Assembly: GCA_002749285.1 (NCBI GenBank)
Contig: PDPR01000003.1
Coordinates: 1 to 34,105 of the forward strand
Direction of reading: 5' to 3'
From: Maribacter sp.
Lineage (GTDB): Bacteria; Bacteroidota; Bacteroidia; Flavobacteriales; Flavobacteriaceae
DNA length: 34,105 bases
Each line of letters opens with the position of its first letter. Positions within the stretch are counted from its first letter, which is position 1. Below, piece by piece: positions 1 through 10,571 of this stretch. The notes under the pieces were generated by a model. That model ran no database searches, was not told where the DNA came from, and saw only the letters and a list, made by a program, of their open reading frames with translations. The translations under genes were made by a program, and so were the position numbers.

Positions 1-3
1 TCT

Positions 4-69
4 AAGTTGTTCATTATAAATGTTTTATAGCTAAAACAAATTACTGATTATCAGTAAAATGAACAACTT
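4..69. repeat. Nested inverted repeats able to fold as a cloverleaf-like junction
   Basis: Seen directly: outer 12-bp arms AAGTTGTTCATT (4-15) and AATGAACAACTT (58-69) enclose two further perfect hairpins, TGTTTTA/TAAAACA (21-27 and 32-38, loop TAGC) and TTACTGAT/ATCAGTAA (41-48 and 50-57, one-base centre). The whole 66-nt unit can form a three-arm junction on a single strand. There is no U-tract, so a simple terminator is unlikely. It lies beside a broken gene fragment. Possible roles are a recombination site, a transposable-element end or a structured RNA. None can be assigned from the sequence. Confidence 0.6.
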
Positions 70-143
70 TCTCCTTTTAAATCATAATGCACAACGGGTG
101 GTTACAAGTATTTTTTTTGATGTTTTTTTAATTTTCATAAATT

Positions 144-311
144 TCAATTCGTAACAGATTTCAATTTATTTATTTTTTCTTTTGCCTTTTTATTTTTAGG
201 GTTTAGTTCAACAGACTTTTCATAAGCTTTGATAGCTTCTTTGTTTAAACCTAATTTCATTAAACATTCTCCATAATTTGGTCTAAAATACCTATTGAGT
301 GTGAAAAACAT
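144..311 (-). pseudogene. C-terminal TPR fragment (gene remnant)
   Basis: A 55-residue frame starts at ATG 311 and ends with TGA at 144-146. Its C-terminal half reads as one tetratricopeptide helix pair followed by a basic tail: GECLMKLGLNKEAIKAYEKS, then VELNPKNKKAKEKINKLK. Such a single TPR tail is typical of the ends of longer Bacteroidota proteins, including TPR-tailed serine hydrolases. Here nothing coherent precedes it: the frame runs upstream only to a TAA near 370. I therefore read it as the leftover end of a disrupted gene rather than an intact small protein. No promoter was recognised. Confidence 0.5.
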
Positions 312-531
312 GGCCTTGCCAAAGTACTGGCCATATCCAAACTGGACAGAAGACTCAAACCGTACAATCCGATAAATTGGTTAACCCCATTACAGATCCT
401 CAAGCGTCGTCCATGACGAACAACTGTACATGGAATATGAGGTAATGGCTACTTTCATTCGCAATTTCGGTTACCAGTGCAAAATGAAAGAAGCCCAAAA
501 AATGGTTGTTGGATTCCCAATAAAAAGGATT
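312..531. other. Intergenic debris between TPR fragment and secDF terminator
   Basis: No supported gene. A plus-strand frame from ATG 430 reads MEYEVMATFIRNFGYQCKMK and then runs into the terminator hairpin, so it may be a fragment of a lost gene. I do not recognise it. Confidence 0.3.
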
Positions 532-584
532 CTTAAACAAAAAAGGAAGGGGGGCTTAAAGCCCCCCTTCCTTTTTTGTTTAAG
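532..584. terminator. Intrinsic terminator of secDF, perfect 26-bp arms
   Basis: Arms at 532-557 and 559-584 are perfect inverted complements around a single central A. The core is AAGGAAGGGGGGCTT on one side and its complement on the other, flanked by A6 and T6 runs that give a U-tract in either direction. It starts 8 bases after the secDF stop and should terminate transcription from both sides. Confidence 0.88.
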
Positions 585-591
585 ATCATAT

Positions 592-3564
592 CTATTTTTT
601 ATCTCCTGAAGTAATCTTTTTCCTCAATGTATCGAACATTACAGGGGTTGCAATGAATACTGATGAATAAGTACCCACAACAACACCAACAATCATAGCG
701 AACATAAACCCTCTAAGCGACTCGCCACCAAAAACAAATATCGCCAACAATACGACCAATGTTGTCAATGAGGTGTTCAAGGTACGACCTAAGGTACTGT
801 TCACCGCCGAATTGATATTGTCCCCGCCGTGCCATCCACGCTCTCCGATAATTTCACGTATACGGTCAAAAACGACTACAGTATCGTTCAATGAATATCC
901 AATTACGGTCAATATCGCTGCAATAAAGGCTTGGTCTATCTCCATATTGAAGGGCATTATCTTACCCATTAAAGAGAAGATACCCAACACGATAAGTACA
1001 TCATGAAACACGGCCACAACCGCACCCAATGAAAACTGCCATTTCCTAAAGCGTAAAAGAATGTACAGGAACACCACCAACAATGAACCTAGTATGGCCC
1101 ATAACGCATTGTTCTTAATATCATCCGCAATGGTGGGCCCAACTTTAATAGACTGCATTATACCTACGGCCTTATCATCACTACCTATGATGAAATCGGA
1201 TTTGGTGATTCCGTCAGGAAGGTATTTTTGAAGTGATGTAAATAGCTTGTCCTGAATCTCATTATCGACCTCTACCCCTTCAACATCCACTTTATAAGGG
1301 GTTGTTATTTTAATTTGATTGGCCTCACCATAAGTCTTCACATTAGTACCACTACCAAAAACCGTATTCAACTCAGAGGAAATCTCAGAAGGATTTACCT
1401 CATGTTCAAAACGGACTTGGTATGAACGTCCACCTACAAAATCGACCCCTTGTTGCAGACCAGGACCAAAGAACAAAGAGAACAATCCTATACCTACTAA
1501 AACAATTGAGATCCCATAAGCGATTTTCCGTTTGGCCAAGAAATCGATATTCAAATTCGTGAATAGATTTTTTGTCAAGACAGTTGAGAAATCCAAATTT
1601 CTTTCTTTACCCTCCAAATACCAATCTACCAATAACCTTGTGATAAATATTGCAGTGAACAGGGAAGTAACGATACCTATCAATAAGGTAGTGGCAAATC
1701 CCTTAATAGGCCCTGAACCAAATAGGAACAAGATCAATGCGGTCAAACCTGTAGTGATGTTGGCATCCAAAATCGATGAAAGGGCATTGCCAAAACCATC
1801 AGCAACCGCTTGGGATTTTCCTTTCCCCCTAGCTACCTCTTCCTTGATCCGTTCAAAAATAAGTACGTTCGCATCAACCGACATACCAATGGTTAGAACG
1901 ATACCGGCGATACCAGGTAACGTAAGTACCGCACTTAAACTGGTCAGCACCCCGAAAATCAGAAGAATATTCAACAACAGGGCAATATCAGCAAAGAACC
2001 CGGCCTTGCCATAATAGAACACCATCCAGACCAACACAATGGCCATTGCAATCAAGAATGAGATAAAACCGCTATTAATGGCCTCGTGGCCCAAAGAAGG
2101 CCCTACAACATTCGATTGGATGATTTCCGCTTTCGCAGGTAGTTTCCCTGCCCGTAATACATTGGCAATATCCTTGGTCTCCTCTACAGTAAACGTACCT
2201 GTAATTTCAGTACCCCCACCGGAAATACCACCTACAACGGAACAACCGGGAGCCGTATATACTTTGTTATCCAGAACAACAGCAATACCTGTATTGTTGA
2301 TATTCGCATCACTGGTCAATTTCTGCCATTCCTTCGCCCCCCTTGAGTTCATACCCATTGATACAGCTGGCTTATTATATTCGTCGTACTTACTACGTGC
2401 ATCGCTAACGACGTCCCCACTTATCCTAGGGGTATTGGACCTGTTCGATTTTAAAGCGTATAGATTGAGTATTTCCACCTCATCGCTAGAAGGTCGCTCC
2501 CACAAGAACTTTGTATATTGAATATCAGCAGGCAATAACCTCCGGATCTCAGGCATTCTAAGGTACTCCCCAACCTTAGCGGTATCCTTTACTGCCACCC
2601 TGAACATGGCATGTGTACCAGGGTTGGCCGGAAGTATAATATCCAATAAAGGATTTACTTGGCCAGCAAGGTCCAAGGAATCGGTAACATCGGATAATAA
2701 GGAATCCACCTCGGAATCTTCCTTAACGACAGGCTCTTTTATGTTTTCAGTCCCAACAAGTGATTTCAGTTTTTCATTGGCCGAAACGATAAAATTCCCA
2801 AAACTGGGATTGTTCTGCTCATAAGTTTCCCAAAATTCCAATTGGGCCGTACTTGACAAAAGCTCTTGGGCCCTTGCTATATCCCTTGCCCCCGGCAACT
2901 CAACTAAGATCCGACCTGAATTCCCTTCCCTTTGGATATTGGGCTGTGTAACCCCAAAACCATCGATACGTTCCCTTAACACTTCAAAAGCAGAAACAAT
3001 GGATTCATCTATTTTCCTTCGTATAATCGGCTTGACCTCATCATCGGTCATTTGAAAATTCACTTCATCACTTAACCCTTTATTGGCAAAAATATCGGGT
3101 GAGGCCAATTTTGTGTCCCCTTTGATATTATCGAATGCCTCGAAGAACAGATTCACATAAGTGTCATCACTATTCTTGGACGCGGCATCGGCATCGGCCA
3201 GGGCTTTATTGAAAATGGGGCTTTTTGTTTTATCCGCAAGACCTATCAATATATCCTTTACAGATATCTGTAGTGTAACGTTTATCCCACCTTTAAGGTC
3301 AAGACCTTTATTCAGTTCTTTTTTCTTAGCCTCATCATATGTGGTATATCCTAATATTGGATTGCCCCCAATGGAATCGAGATAACTGACTTCGACCCTC
3401 TCCCTTTTCGAAAGATAATCATCCTCCGTATTCGATATTTTATTGATTGCATATTCTTCTGCATCATTTTCAATTTTACCCGTTATAAAGGTGTATGACA
3501 ATTGATAGATACTAACGAGCCCGAATAAGAAGGCAAAAAGCTTTATAAGTCCTTTATTTTGCAT
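592..3564 (-). CDS. secDF: Protein translocase subunits SecD and SecF, fused (SecDF)
   Basis: Inner-membrane accessory of the SecYEG translocon; it uses the proton gradient to pull exported proteins through on the periplasmic side. The 990-residue length fits the fused form usual in Bacteroidota. An N-terminal membrane segment (about 8-27) precedes the large periplasmic P1 region, which contains the conserved RIDGFGVTQPNIQ stretch. The SecD membrane bundle follows, with the SVDANVLIFERI motif carrying the conserved acidic residue. The SecF half starts near the second FVGGRSYQVRF-type segment and contains GYSLNDTVVVFDRI. The frame is intact from ATG 3564 to the stop. A well-formed promoter lies 41 bases upstream and a strong terminator directly follows, so it is probably a single-gene unit downstream of mdh. 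Confidence 0.97.
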   Translation of the reverse strand: MQNKGLIKLFAFLFGLVSIYQLSYTFITGKIENDAEEYAINKISNTEDDYLSKRERVEVSYLDSIGGNPILGYTTYDEAKKKELNKGLDLKGGINVTLQISVKDILIGLADKTKSPIFNKALADADAASKNSDDTYVNLFFEAFDNIKGDTKLASPDIFANKGLSDEVNFQMTDDEVKPIIRRKIDESIVSAFEVLRERIDGFGVTQPNIQREGNSGRILVELPGARDIARAQELLSSTAQLEFWETYEQNNPSFGNFIVSANEKLKSLVGTENIKEPVVKEDSEVDSLLSDVTDSLDLAGQVNPLLDIILPANPGTHAMFRVAVKDTAKVGEYLRMPEIRRLLPADIQYTKFLWERPSSDEVEILNLYALKSNRSNTPRISGDVVSDARSKYDEYNKPAVSMGMNSRGAKEWQKLTSDANINNTGIAVVLDNKVYTAPGCSVVGGISGGGTEITGTFTVEETKDIANVLRAGKLPAKAEIIQSNVVGPSLGHEAINSGFISFLIAMAIVLVWMVFYYGKAGFFADIALLLNILLIFGVLTSLSAVLTLPGIAGIVLTIGMSVDANVLIFERIKEEVARGKGKSQAVADGFGNALSSILDANITTGLTALILFLFGSGPIKGFATTLLIGIVTSLFTAIFITRLLVDWYLEGKERNLDFSTVLTKNLFTNLNIDFLAKRKIAYGISIVLVGIGLFSLFFGPGLQQGVDFVGGRSYQVRFEHEVNPSEISSELNTVFGSGTNVKTYGEANQIKITTPYKVDVEGVEVDNEIQDKLFTSLQKYLPDGITKSDFIIGSDDKAVGIMQSIKVGPTIADDIKNNALWAILGSLLVVFLYILLRFRKWQFSLGAVVAVFHDVLIVLGIFSLMGKIMPFNMEIDQAFIAAILTVIGYSLNDTVVVFDRIREIIGERGWHGGDNINSAVNSTLGRTLNTSLTTLVVLLAIFVFGGESLRGFMFAMIVGVVVGTYSSVFIATPVMFDTLRKKITSGDKK

Positions 3565-3604
3565 TGGTTATGAATATTTTAAGTGTGCTTTCCTCAACAG
3601 CCTG

Positions 3605-3635
3605 CAAATATATGATTTACCCTAAGAATTGGCAA
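3605..3635 (-). promoter_or_regulatory. Bacteroidota-type promoter of secDF
   Basis: On the minus strand, TTG (3633-3635), a 20-base spacer and TATATTTG (3605-3612) match the -33/-7 consensus with proper spacing. The predicted transcript start is about 30-35 bases before the secDF ATG. Confidence 0.7.
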
Positions 3636-3664
3636 TATATTTATAAGTTATTGTAAAAAAACAA

Positions 3665-3693
3665 AGGCATCCTGATAAAAAACCAGGATACCT
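3665..3693 (-). terminator. Terminator downstream of mdh
   Basis: AGGCATCCTG and CAGGATACCT pair with one mismatch around an A-rich loop, and a T-run follows on the minus strand. It lies about 27 bases after the mdh stop. Confidence 0.7.
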
Positions 3694-3719
3694 CTCAATA
3701 ATATTTTATGCTGCTTATC

Positions 3720-4646
3720 TTAAACGTCCAAAAGTCCGTTGGTTTTTGAGACACCTTCGGCACTTTCCCTCATTTTAGCTTTTTCGGCATCGGACAATGG
3801 AATATCAACGATTTTCTCTATACCGTTTTTACCCAAGACGACAGGAACCCCGATACAAATATCATTAAGACCATATTCACCTTCCAAGAGGGTAGAGCAT
3901 GGGAACATTTTCTTCTGATCGCAAGCTATGGCCTGAACCAAGGCTGAAACAGCTGCACCTGGGGCATACCATGCACTGGTACCCAATAGCTTGGTCAAGG
4001 TGGCACCACCAACCTTGGTATCTTCAACAACTTGTTGTAGACGGTCTTCTTTTATAAATTCGGTTACCTTGATACTATTACGAGTGGCATGAGAAGCCAA
4101 TGGCACCATTCCTGTATCGCTATGACCACCGATCACCATACCATCAATGTCGGATATTGGTGCCCCCAAGGCTTCTGCCAAACGATATTTGAAACGGGCA
4201 CTATCCAAGGCACCACCCATACCTATAATCCTGTTCTTTGGCAATCCTGTTACTTTATGGGTCAGGTAGGTCATGGTATCCATAGGATTACTAACGACTA
4301 TCAATATCACATTCGGTGAATGCTCGATTAGACTCGTGGCCACCGTTTTGACTATGCCGGCATTGATGCCGATAAGCTCCTCACGGGTCATACCTGGTTT
4401 TCTTGGTATACCGGAAGTAATCACGGCTATATCACTACCTGCTGTTTTGGAGTAATCACTTGTGCTTCCTTTAATTTTTGTGTCAAATCCATTCAAAGAG
4501 GCTGTCTGCATCAAATCCATGGCCTTGCCTTCGGCATATCCTTCCTTAATATCCAATATCACCACTTCAGAGGCGAAATCCTTAATGGCGATATACTCGG
4601 CACAGCTAGCACCAACAGCACCTGCACCTACTACGGTAACTTTCAT
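3720..4646 (-). CDS. mdh: Malate dehydrogenase, LDH-like type
   Basis: Catalyses NAD-dependent malate/oxaloacetate interconversion in the TCA cycle, in the cytoplasm. The 308-residue protein opens with a Rossmann GxGxxG motif (GAGAVG, 7-12) and has Asp32 at the NAD-ribose position. The substrate loop contains PRKPGMTR (Arg82, Arg88). The catalytic region carries LDSAR (Asp148, Arg151) and GGHSDT (His175). Arg82 rather than Gln at the loop position fits malate rather than lactate as substrate. Length and motif spacing are those of the LDH-like MDH group found in Bacteroidota. The start at ATG 4646 puts the glycine motif at the usual distance. It sits between gyrB/DUF6588 and secDF and has its own terminator. 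Confidence 0.97.
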   Translation of the reverse strand: MKVTVVGAGAVGASCAEYIAIKDFASEVVILDIKEGYAEGKAMDLMQTASLNGFDTKIKGSTSDYSKTAGSDIAVITSGIPRKPGMTREELIGINAGIVKTVATSLIEHSPNVILIVVSNPMDTMTYLTHKVTGLPKNRIIGMGGALDSARFKYRLAEALGAPISDIDGMVIGGHSDTGMVPLASHATRNSIKVTEFIKEDRLQQVVEDTKVGGATLTKLLGTSAWYAPGAAVSALVQAIACDQKKMFPCSTLLEGEYGLNDICIGVPVVLGKNGIEKIVDIPLSDAEKAKMRESAEGVSKTNGLLDV

Positions 4647-4681
4647 ATGATTTTATTTTTATGTTGTTAATTTTAACGGTA

Positions 4682-4689
4682 CAAAAGTA
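4682..4689 (-). promoter_or_regulatory. Candidate -7 box of mdh
   Basis: TACTTTTG on the minus strand matches TAnnTTTG about 35 bases before the mdh ATG. A TTTG lies upstream but about 25 bases away, longer than the usual -33 spacing. Confidence 0.45.
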
Positions 4690-4896
4690 CTGAAACGTAC
4701 TTAAAAAAATATGACAAAGATCAGTTTATATTTTCCCTCCCTTTTAAGACAAACAACATTAAGAACCGGATTTTGTTAAAAAAAAAGACAATTCAACGAA
4801 GATATGCCCAAAACAGTACCATACATCGAATTTTAGCAATACCCGGGCAGGCTTTATCGTTTAAGGTTAAACTTCGAATCCATAACAGACCTACTG

Positions 4897-5271
4897 ATGA
4901 AAAAGACATTTTCATTCATTGCGATTGTATGCATCATATTGGCTAGCAATTGCTCAAAAATACAAGAGAACGATGACCCGGTAATCGGAATCTGGGCAAG
5001 TTTATCCACACTTACCACAAGCGAGACCGGAAAAGTGCCCACCCGTTTCGAATGGATATTCAATGACGCCCATCTTGGTCGCTACCACATTAAGGAAAAT
5101 GGCATTGTTATCGCCAAAACCGATTTTAGCTGGAAGGAAGTTGATGGCGTATACACTATCTGCTATCCTGGGTTGAAAGACAAGCCCGACGATAAGGTCA
5201 CTATCAAGAGTTCCCCAGATCAAGATTCACTTATCGACGAAAAGGGAAATGTTATTGCCATAAGGGAATAA
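4897..5271 (+). CDS. Small lipoprotein, function unknown
   Basis: A 124-residue protein with a lipoprotein signal: hydrophobic stretch SFIAIVCIILASNC, with Cys19 as the likely lipidated residue after LASN. The mature part begins with an acidic linker (ENDDPVIGIWAS) and then alternates short beta-strand-like segments, with a GIW near the start. That pattern recalls small lipocalin-like Bacteroidota lipoproteins, but I do not recognise a named family and assign no function. It is the only plus-strand gene between mdh and DUF6588 and converges with the latter on a shared terminator. No clear promoter was seen, only TATATTTT near 4729. Confidence 0.8.
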   Translation: MKKTFSFIAIVCIILASNCSKIQENDDPVIGIWASLSTLTTSETGKVPTRFEWIFNDAHLGRYHIKENGIVIAKTDFSWKEVDGVYTICYPGLKDKPDDKVTIKSSPDQDSLIDEKGNVIAIRE

Positions 5272-5297
5272 CCACCAATACTTTTAGGACAATTGGA

Positions 5298-5333
5298 AAT
5301 AAAGACCCTGACGAAATCGTCAGGGTCTTTATT
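5298..5333. terminator. Bidirectional terminator between convergent genes
   Basis: AAAGACCCTGACGA (5301-5314) and TCGTCAGGGTCTTT (5317-5330) pair perfectly around AA; the flanks AAT/ATT extend the stem. A and T runs on both sides suit termination of the lipoprotein gene and of the DUF6588 gene. Confidence 0.85.
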
Positions 5334-5356
5334 ATCTCTTATTGCTACACACAACA

Positions 5357-6361
5357 CTACCTAAAACCAAAGTTAACACCCACTGACAAGGTATTGAACT
5401 CTGCCAAGGCATAGTCGGCATGTAACCTGAAGAATCCCAATTTTAATTTAGCCCCAAGGTTTGCAGTCACACCGTTCGCCTTCTTTTCAATGGAGAACGG
5501 GTCAACATATGTTTGCTGAAAAGGCCCTGACCGAACCCTATAAGTACCTAATACATCGGTAGTCGATGACCCGGACAGATACCCCAATCCACCATAAAAA
5601 TTAATTATCGGGAGCTTAGTGGAGACCACAGCTTGGAAAACCCAGGTATTGACACCAACCTCTAATTTCTGATCCTCACCATCCACAATATTGGAATTGG
5701 TGAAATCATAAGAACCATCTAAATGTGTATAACCTATCACTGCTGATATGGCCACAGGCAAAACCTTATCCGCAGGAAGATGTTTGGTAAGTTCATGTTG
5801 GATCCCAAAACCATACATTCCCATTTTATATTCATCGGTACTGACTTTCGGCAGGAACCGTACCTTTAACTCGGTACCTTTTATCAATCCCACTCCAACT
5901 TGGACAAAAGCGGATGGCACAAAGTTAATGTCCTCAGATGCCAAACCAGTGGGCAGTTCAATATCCTGCCTCAACAAGCCATTCCCATCCTCAACATAAA
6001 CACCGACCCCTTCTATATCACCCAAGGCACTGGATACTAATTTTGAGGCACTGCCATCTGAAAATTTCAAATTGTCATAATCGGCCGTATTCAATTCAAA
6101 AGCCATTTTATCCCCTTTATTCTTGTAACTGGCCATATTCCCGATTATTGAAATCTCGAACCCCCCTAAAGGTTTGGCATCTGCAGTATTGTACCAACCG
6201 CTGGAGAGACTGTACATAAAACCTTCTGATGCTGGAGCAAAGTAATCGGTGGTGAATCTTTCGGCATCATCGATACCAGACGCCAATATTTCATTGATAT
6301 TGGATTGTGCCGTAGCCTGCAAACCAAAAACTACAGCCATTAAGGATACTATTCGTTTCAT
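5357..6361 (-). CDS. DUF6588 family protein, probable outer-membrane beta-barrel
   Basis: 334 residues with a Sec signal peptide ending near ATAQ (residue 19). The mature part starts with an ILASGIDDAERFTTDYFAPA segment typical of the DUF6588 family and continues as alternating amphipathic strands with many Gly/aromatic residues, ending in a strand that closes with SVGVNFGFR. This looks like an outer-membrane or periplasmic beta protein; its function is not known. Its ATG lies only about 75 bases after gyrB, with the gyrB terminator between them, so some read-through expression is possible. The frame is intact. Confidence 0.85.
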   Translation of the reverse strand: MKRIVSLMAVVFGLQATAQSNINEILASGIDDAERFTTDYFAPASEGFMYSLSSGWYNTADAKPLGGFEISIIGNMASYKNKGDKMAFELNTADYDNLKFSDGSASKLVSSALGDIEGVGVYVEDGNGLLRQDIELPTGLASEDINFVPSAFVQVGVGLIKGTELKVRFLPKVSTDEYKMGMYGFGIQHELTKHLPADKVLPVAISAVIGYTHLDGSYDFTNSNIVDGEDQKLEVGVNTWVFQAVVSTKLPIINFYGGLGYLSGSSTTDVLGTYRVRSGPFQQTYVDPFSIEKKANGVTANLGAKLKLGFFRLHADYALAEFNTLSVGVNFGFR

Positions 6362-6385
6362 TTGTATGGATTTTCCCTAAAACTA

Positions 6386-6415
6386 AAAAATCCTGACGAT
6401 ACCGTCAGGATTTTT
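6386..6415 (-). terminator. Terminator of gyrB
   Basis: AAAAATCCTGACG (6386-6398) and CGTCAGGATTTTT (6403-6415) pair perfectly around ATAC, 20 bases after the gyrB stop. A U-tract is present on the minus strand. Confidence 0.85.
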
Positions 6416-6434
6416 GTTGTGTAACCACTGTTTT

Positions 6435-8378
<1,944 letters not shown>

Positions 8379-8415
8379 TCAAGTTGTTGTGATCATTATA
8401 ATTTTAGCAATCCCA

Positions 8416-8423
8416 CAAAGATA
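8416..8423 (-). promoter_or_regulatory. Candidate -7 box of gyrB
   Basis: TATCTTTG on the minus strand, about 40 bases before the gyrB ATG, matches TAnnTTTG. No good -33 box was found at the right distance. Confidence 0.5.
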
Positions 8424-8557
8424 ACCAATACCCCATGTAATATAGGGTTAAGACCTTTTTTAAACCACGAAGTTATCAACAAAGATCGTGGAAAATATGA
8501 CGGATGCTATTTGGTCTTTTTACAAGGGGTTGCATTCCAAAACCTTTGGACACAAAC

Positions 8558-8593
8558 AAAAAAGAAGTGCCAAATAAATGGCACTTCTTTTTT
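8558..8593 (-). terminator. Terminator of asnB
   Basis: AAAAAAGAAGTGCCA (8558-8572) and TGGCACTTCTTTTTT (8579-8593) form a perfect 15-bp stem around AATAAA, 37 bases past the asnB stop. Confidence 0.88.
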
Positions 8594-8629
8594 GGGGATT
8601 TCGGGCTTTTCCTTTTATCCTAAAATCGC

Positions 8630-10300
8630 TTACTTTTTATAGGCGTCATCATGAACATTGGCCACTGCCCTTCCCGATGGATCGTTCATATTCCTGAATG
8701 CCTCGTCCCACTCCAGGGCGATCTTTGTACTACAGGCCACCGAAGGCTCCTGTGGCACGCATAATGCCGCAGCATCGGAAGGAAAATGTTGTTCAAAGAT
8801 AGACCGATAATAAAATTCCTCTTTGGTCGTAGGCGTCTGTATAGGAAACCGGAATCTTGCATTCTCCAATTGTTCATCGGAAACCTCTGTATCTACCACC
8901 GCTTTCAATGTATCGATCCAACTATAGCCGACCCCGTCAGAAAATTGTTCCTTCTGCCTCCATGCCACACTTTCCGGCAACATTTCCTCAAAAGCCTTAC
9001 GAACCACCCATTTCTCCATCCGCTCCCCATTGATCATTTTGTCCCTCGGATTGATCCGCATGGCCACATCTATGAATTCCTTATCCAAAAATGGAACACG
9101 GCCTTCTATACCCCATGCAGCCAAGGATTTGTTGGCCCTTAGGCAATCGTACATGTGTAGTTTGTCCAATTTGCGGACTGTTTCCTCATGAAAATCCCTA
9201 GGGCTGGGCGCCTTGTGAAAATAAAGGTACCCGCCGAACAATTCATCGGCACCCTCACCGGACAACACCATTTTAATACCCATCGATTTTATTACCCTGG
9301 CCATAAGGTACATTGGGGTAGAGGCCCTGATCGTTGTTATGTCGTAAGTTTCCAAGTTATACACTACATCCTTGATGGCATCAAGGCCTTCTTGTATGGT
9401 GAATTTTATCTCATGGTGCACCGTTCCTATATGATCGGCAACTTTTTGGGCCGCCGCTAGATCGGGTGAACCTTCCAAACCTACTGAGAAGGAATGTAAT
9501 TGGGGCCACCAAGCATCTTTCATGTCCCCGGACTCAACACGCTTTTGCGCATATTTTTTGGCTATGGCAGAAGTTACGGAAGAATCCAGACCTCCTGAAA
9601 GAAGCACCCCATAAGGCACATCCGACATCAACTGCCTATGGACCGCGGCTTCCAAGGCCTCTTTGACCTCTTGGATACTGGTCGCATTTTCTTTTACGGC
9701 ATCATACTCCATCCAGTCACGGGTATACCATTTCTTTAATTGCCCGTCACTACTATGCAGATAATGTCCTGGGGGGAATAATTCAATTCTGGTACAGGTA
9801 CCTTCCAAGGCTTTTAATTCCGAAGCCACATAAAAAGTACCATTTTGATCCCATCCCATGTACAAAGGAATGATCCCCATATGGTCACGAGCCACAAAAT
9901 ATTCATCCTTTTCCGAATCATAGATGGCAAAACCAAAAATTCCGTTCATCCCATCTATAAAGTCAACTCCCTTTTCCTGATATAGGGCAAGAATCACTTC
10001 ACAATCGGATTCTGTCTGAAAATCATATCTACCCTCAAACTGCCCCCGCAACTCCCTATGGTTGTATATTTCGCCATTTGCGGCCAAAACCAATTTGCCA
10101 TCTGCACTAAAAAGGGGCTGCTTTCCCGAGGCTGGATCTACGATAGCCAACCTCTCATGGGCCAAAATAGCCTTTTCATTTGAGTAAATACCACTCCAGT
10201 CCGGCCCCCTGTGCCTAATCTTCTTGGACATTTCCAACAATTTGGGCCTTAAAACCCCCGTACTTTCCTTTACATCAAAGGCACAAACAATTCCGCACAT
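8630..10300 (-). CDS. asnB: Asparagine synthase B (glutamine-hydrolysing)
   Basis: Makes asparagine from aspartate, glutamine and ATP in the cytoplasm. It begins MCGIV, leaving Cys2 as the N-terminal nucleophile of the class II glutaminase after Met removal. Arg49, NGEIYN (75-80) and Asp99 complete the glutamine site. The synthetase domain contains the PP-loop SGGLDSS (235-241) and later SGEGADELFGGY. The 556-residue length matches bacterial AsnB. The divergent neighbour is the DUF2911 gene, with 271 bases between. The frame is complete, and a strong terminator separates it from gyrB. Confidence 0.97.
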   Translation of the reverse strand: MCGIVCAFDVKESTGVLRPKLLEMSKKIRHRGPDWSGIYSNEKAILAHERLAIVDPASGKQPLFSADGKLVLAANGEIYNHRELRGQFEGRYDFQTESDCEVILALYQEKGVDFIDGMNGIFGFAIYDSEKDEYFVARDHMGIIPLYMGWDQNGTFYVASELKALEGTCTRIELFPPGHYLHSSDGQLKKWYTRDWMEYDAVKENATSIQEVKEALEAAVHRQLMSDVPYGVLLSGGLDSSVTSAIAKKYAQKRVESGDMKDAWWPQLHSFSVGLEGSPDLAAAQKVADHIGTVHHEIKFTIQEGLDAIKDVVYNLETYDITTIRASTPMYLMARVIKSMGIKMVLSGEGADELFGGYLYFHKAPSPRDFHEETVRKLDKLHMYDCLRANKSLAAWGIEGRVPFLDKEFIDVAMRINPRDKMINGERMEKWVVRKAFEEMLPESVAWRQKEQFSDGVGYSWIDTLKAVVDTEVSDEQLENARFRFPIQTPTTKEEFYYRSIFEQHFPSDAAALCVPQEPSVACSTKIALEWDEAFRNMNDPSGRAVANVHDDAYKK

Positions 10301-10512
10301 ATTTCAATATTTATATGAATTTAAAGGCAAATATCAATTTAAACTTTCAATTAAAAAACATAATAACACATAATGGTTATACTTTATCATGTTTTATATC
10401 AATAAAACTACATATTGATATAATTTTTAAAGAAAAACAAAAAATAACAGCCCATTATGTAAGTTGGGATAATTTTAATGTCTTTTTATATTCTATTGAA
10501 TGAAAAACTGTT

Positions 10513-10520
10513 TAGTTTTG
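10513..10520 (+). promoter_or_regulatory. Candidate -7 box of DUF2911 gene
   Basis: TAGTTTTG matches TAnnTTTG about 50 bases before the ATG. The nearest TTG (10496-10498) gives a 14-base spacer, shorter than usual. Confidence 0.4.
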
Positions 10521-10571
10521 AAAAACTAAGCCTGAAATGGGTTCAGGACAAAAAACAAAGACCATTAAATT

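Noticed and set aside
1532..2521. Two 160-residue plus-strand frames inside secDF
   Set aside because: They lie wholly antisense to a well-conserved gene; composition mirrors the SecDF codons.
5002..5010. Perfect DnaA box (TTATCCACA) as an origin signal
   Set aside because: It is a single copy inside the lipoprotein coding sequence; one more near-match at 31085 is isolated. No cluster or AT-rich unwinding region is present.
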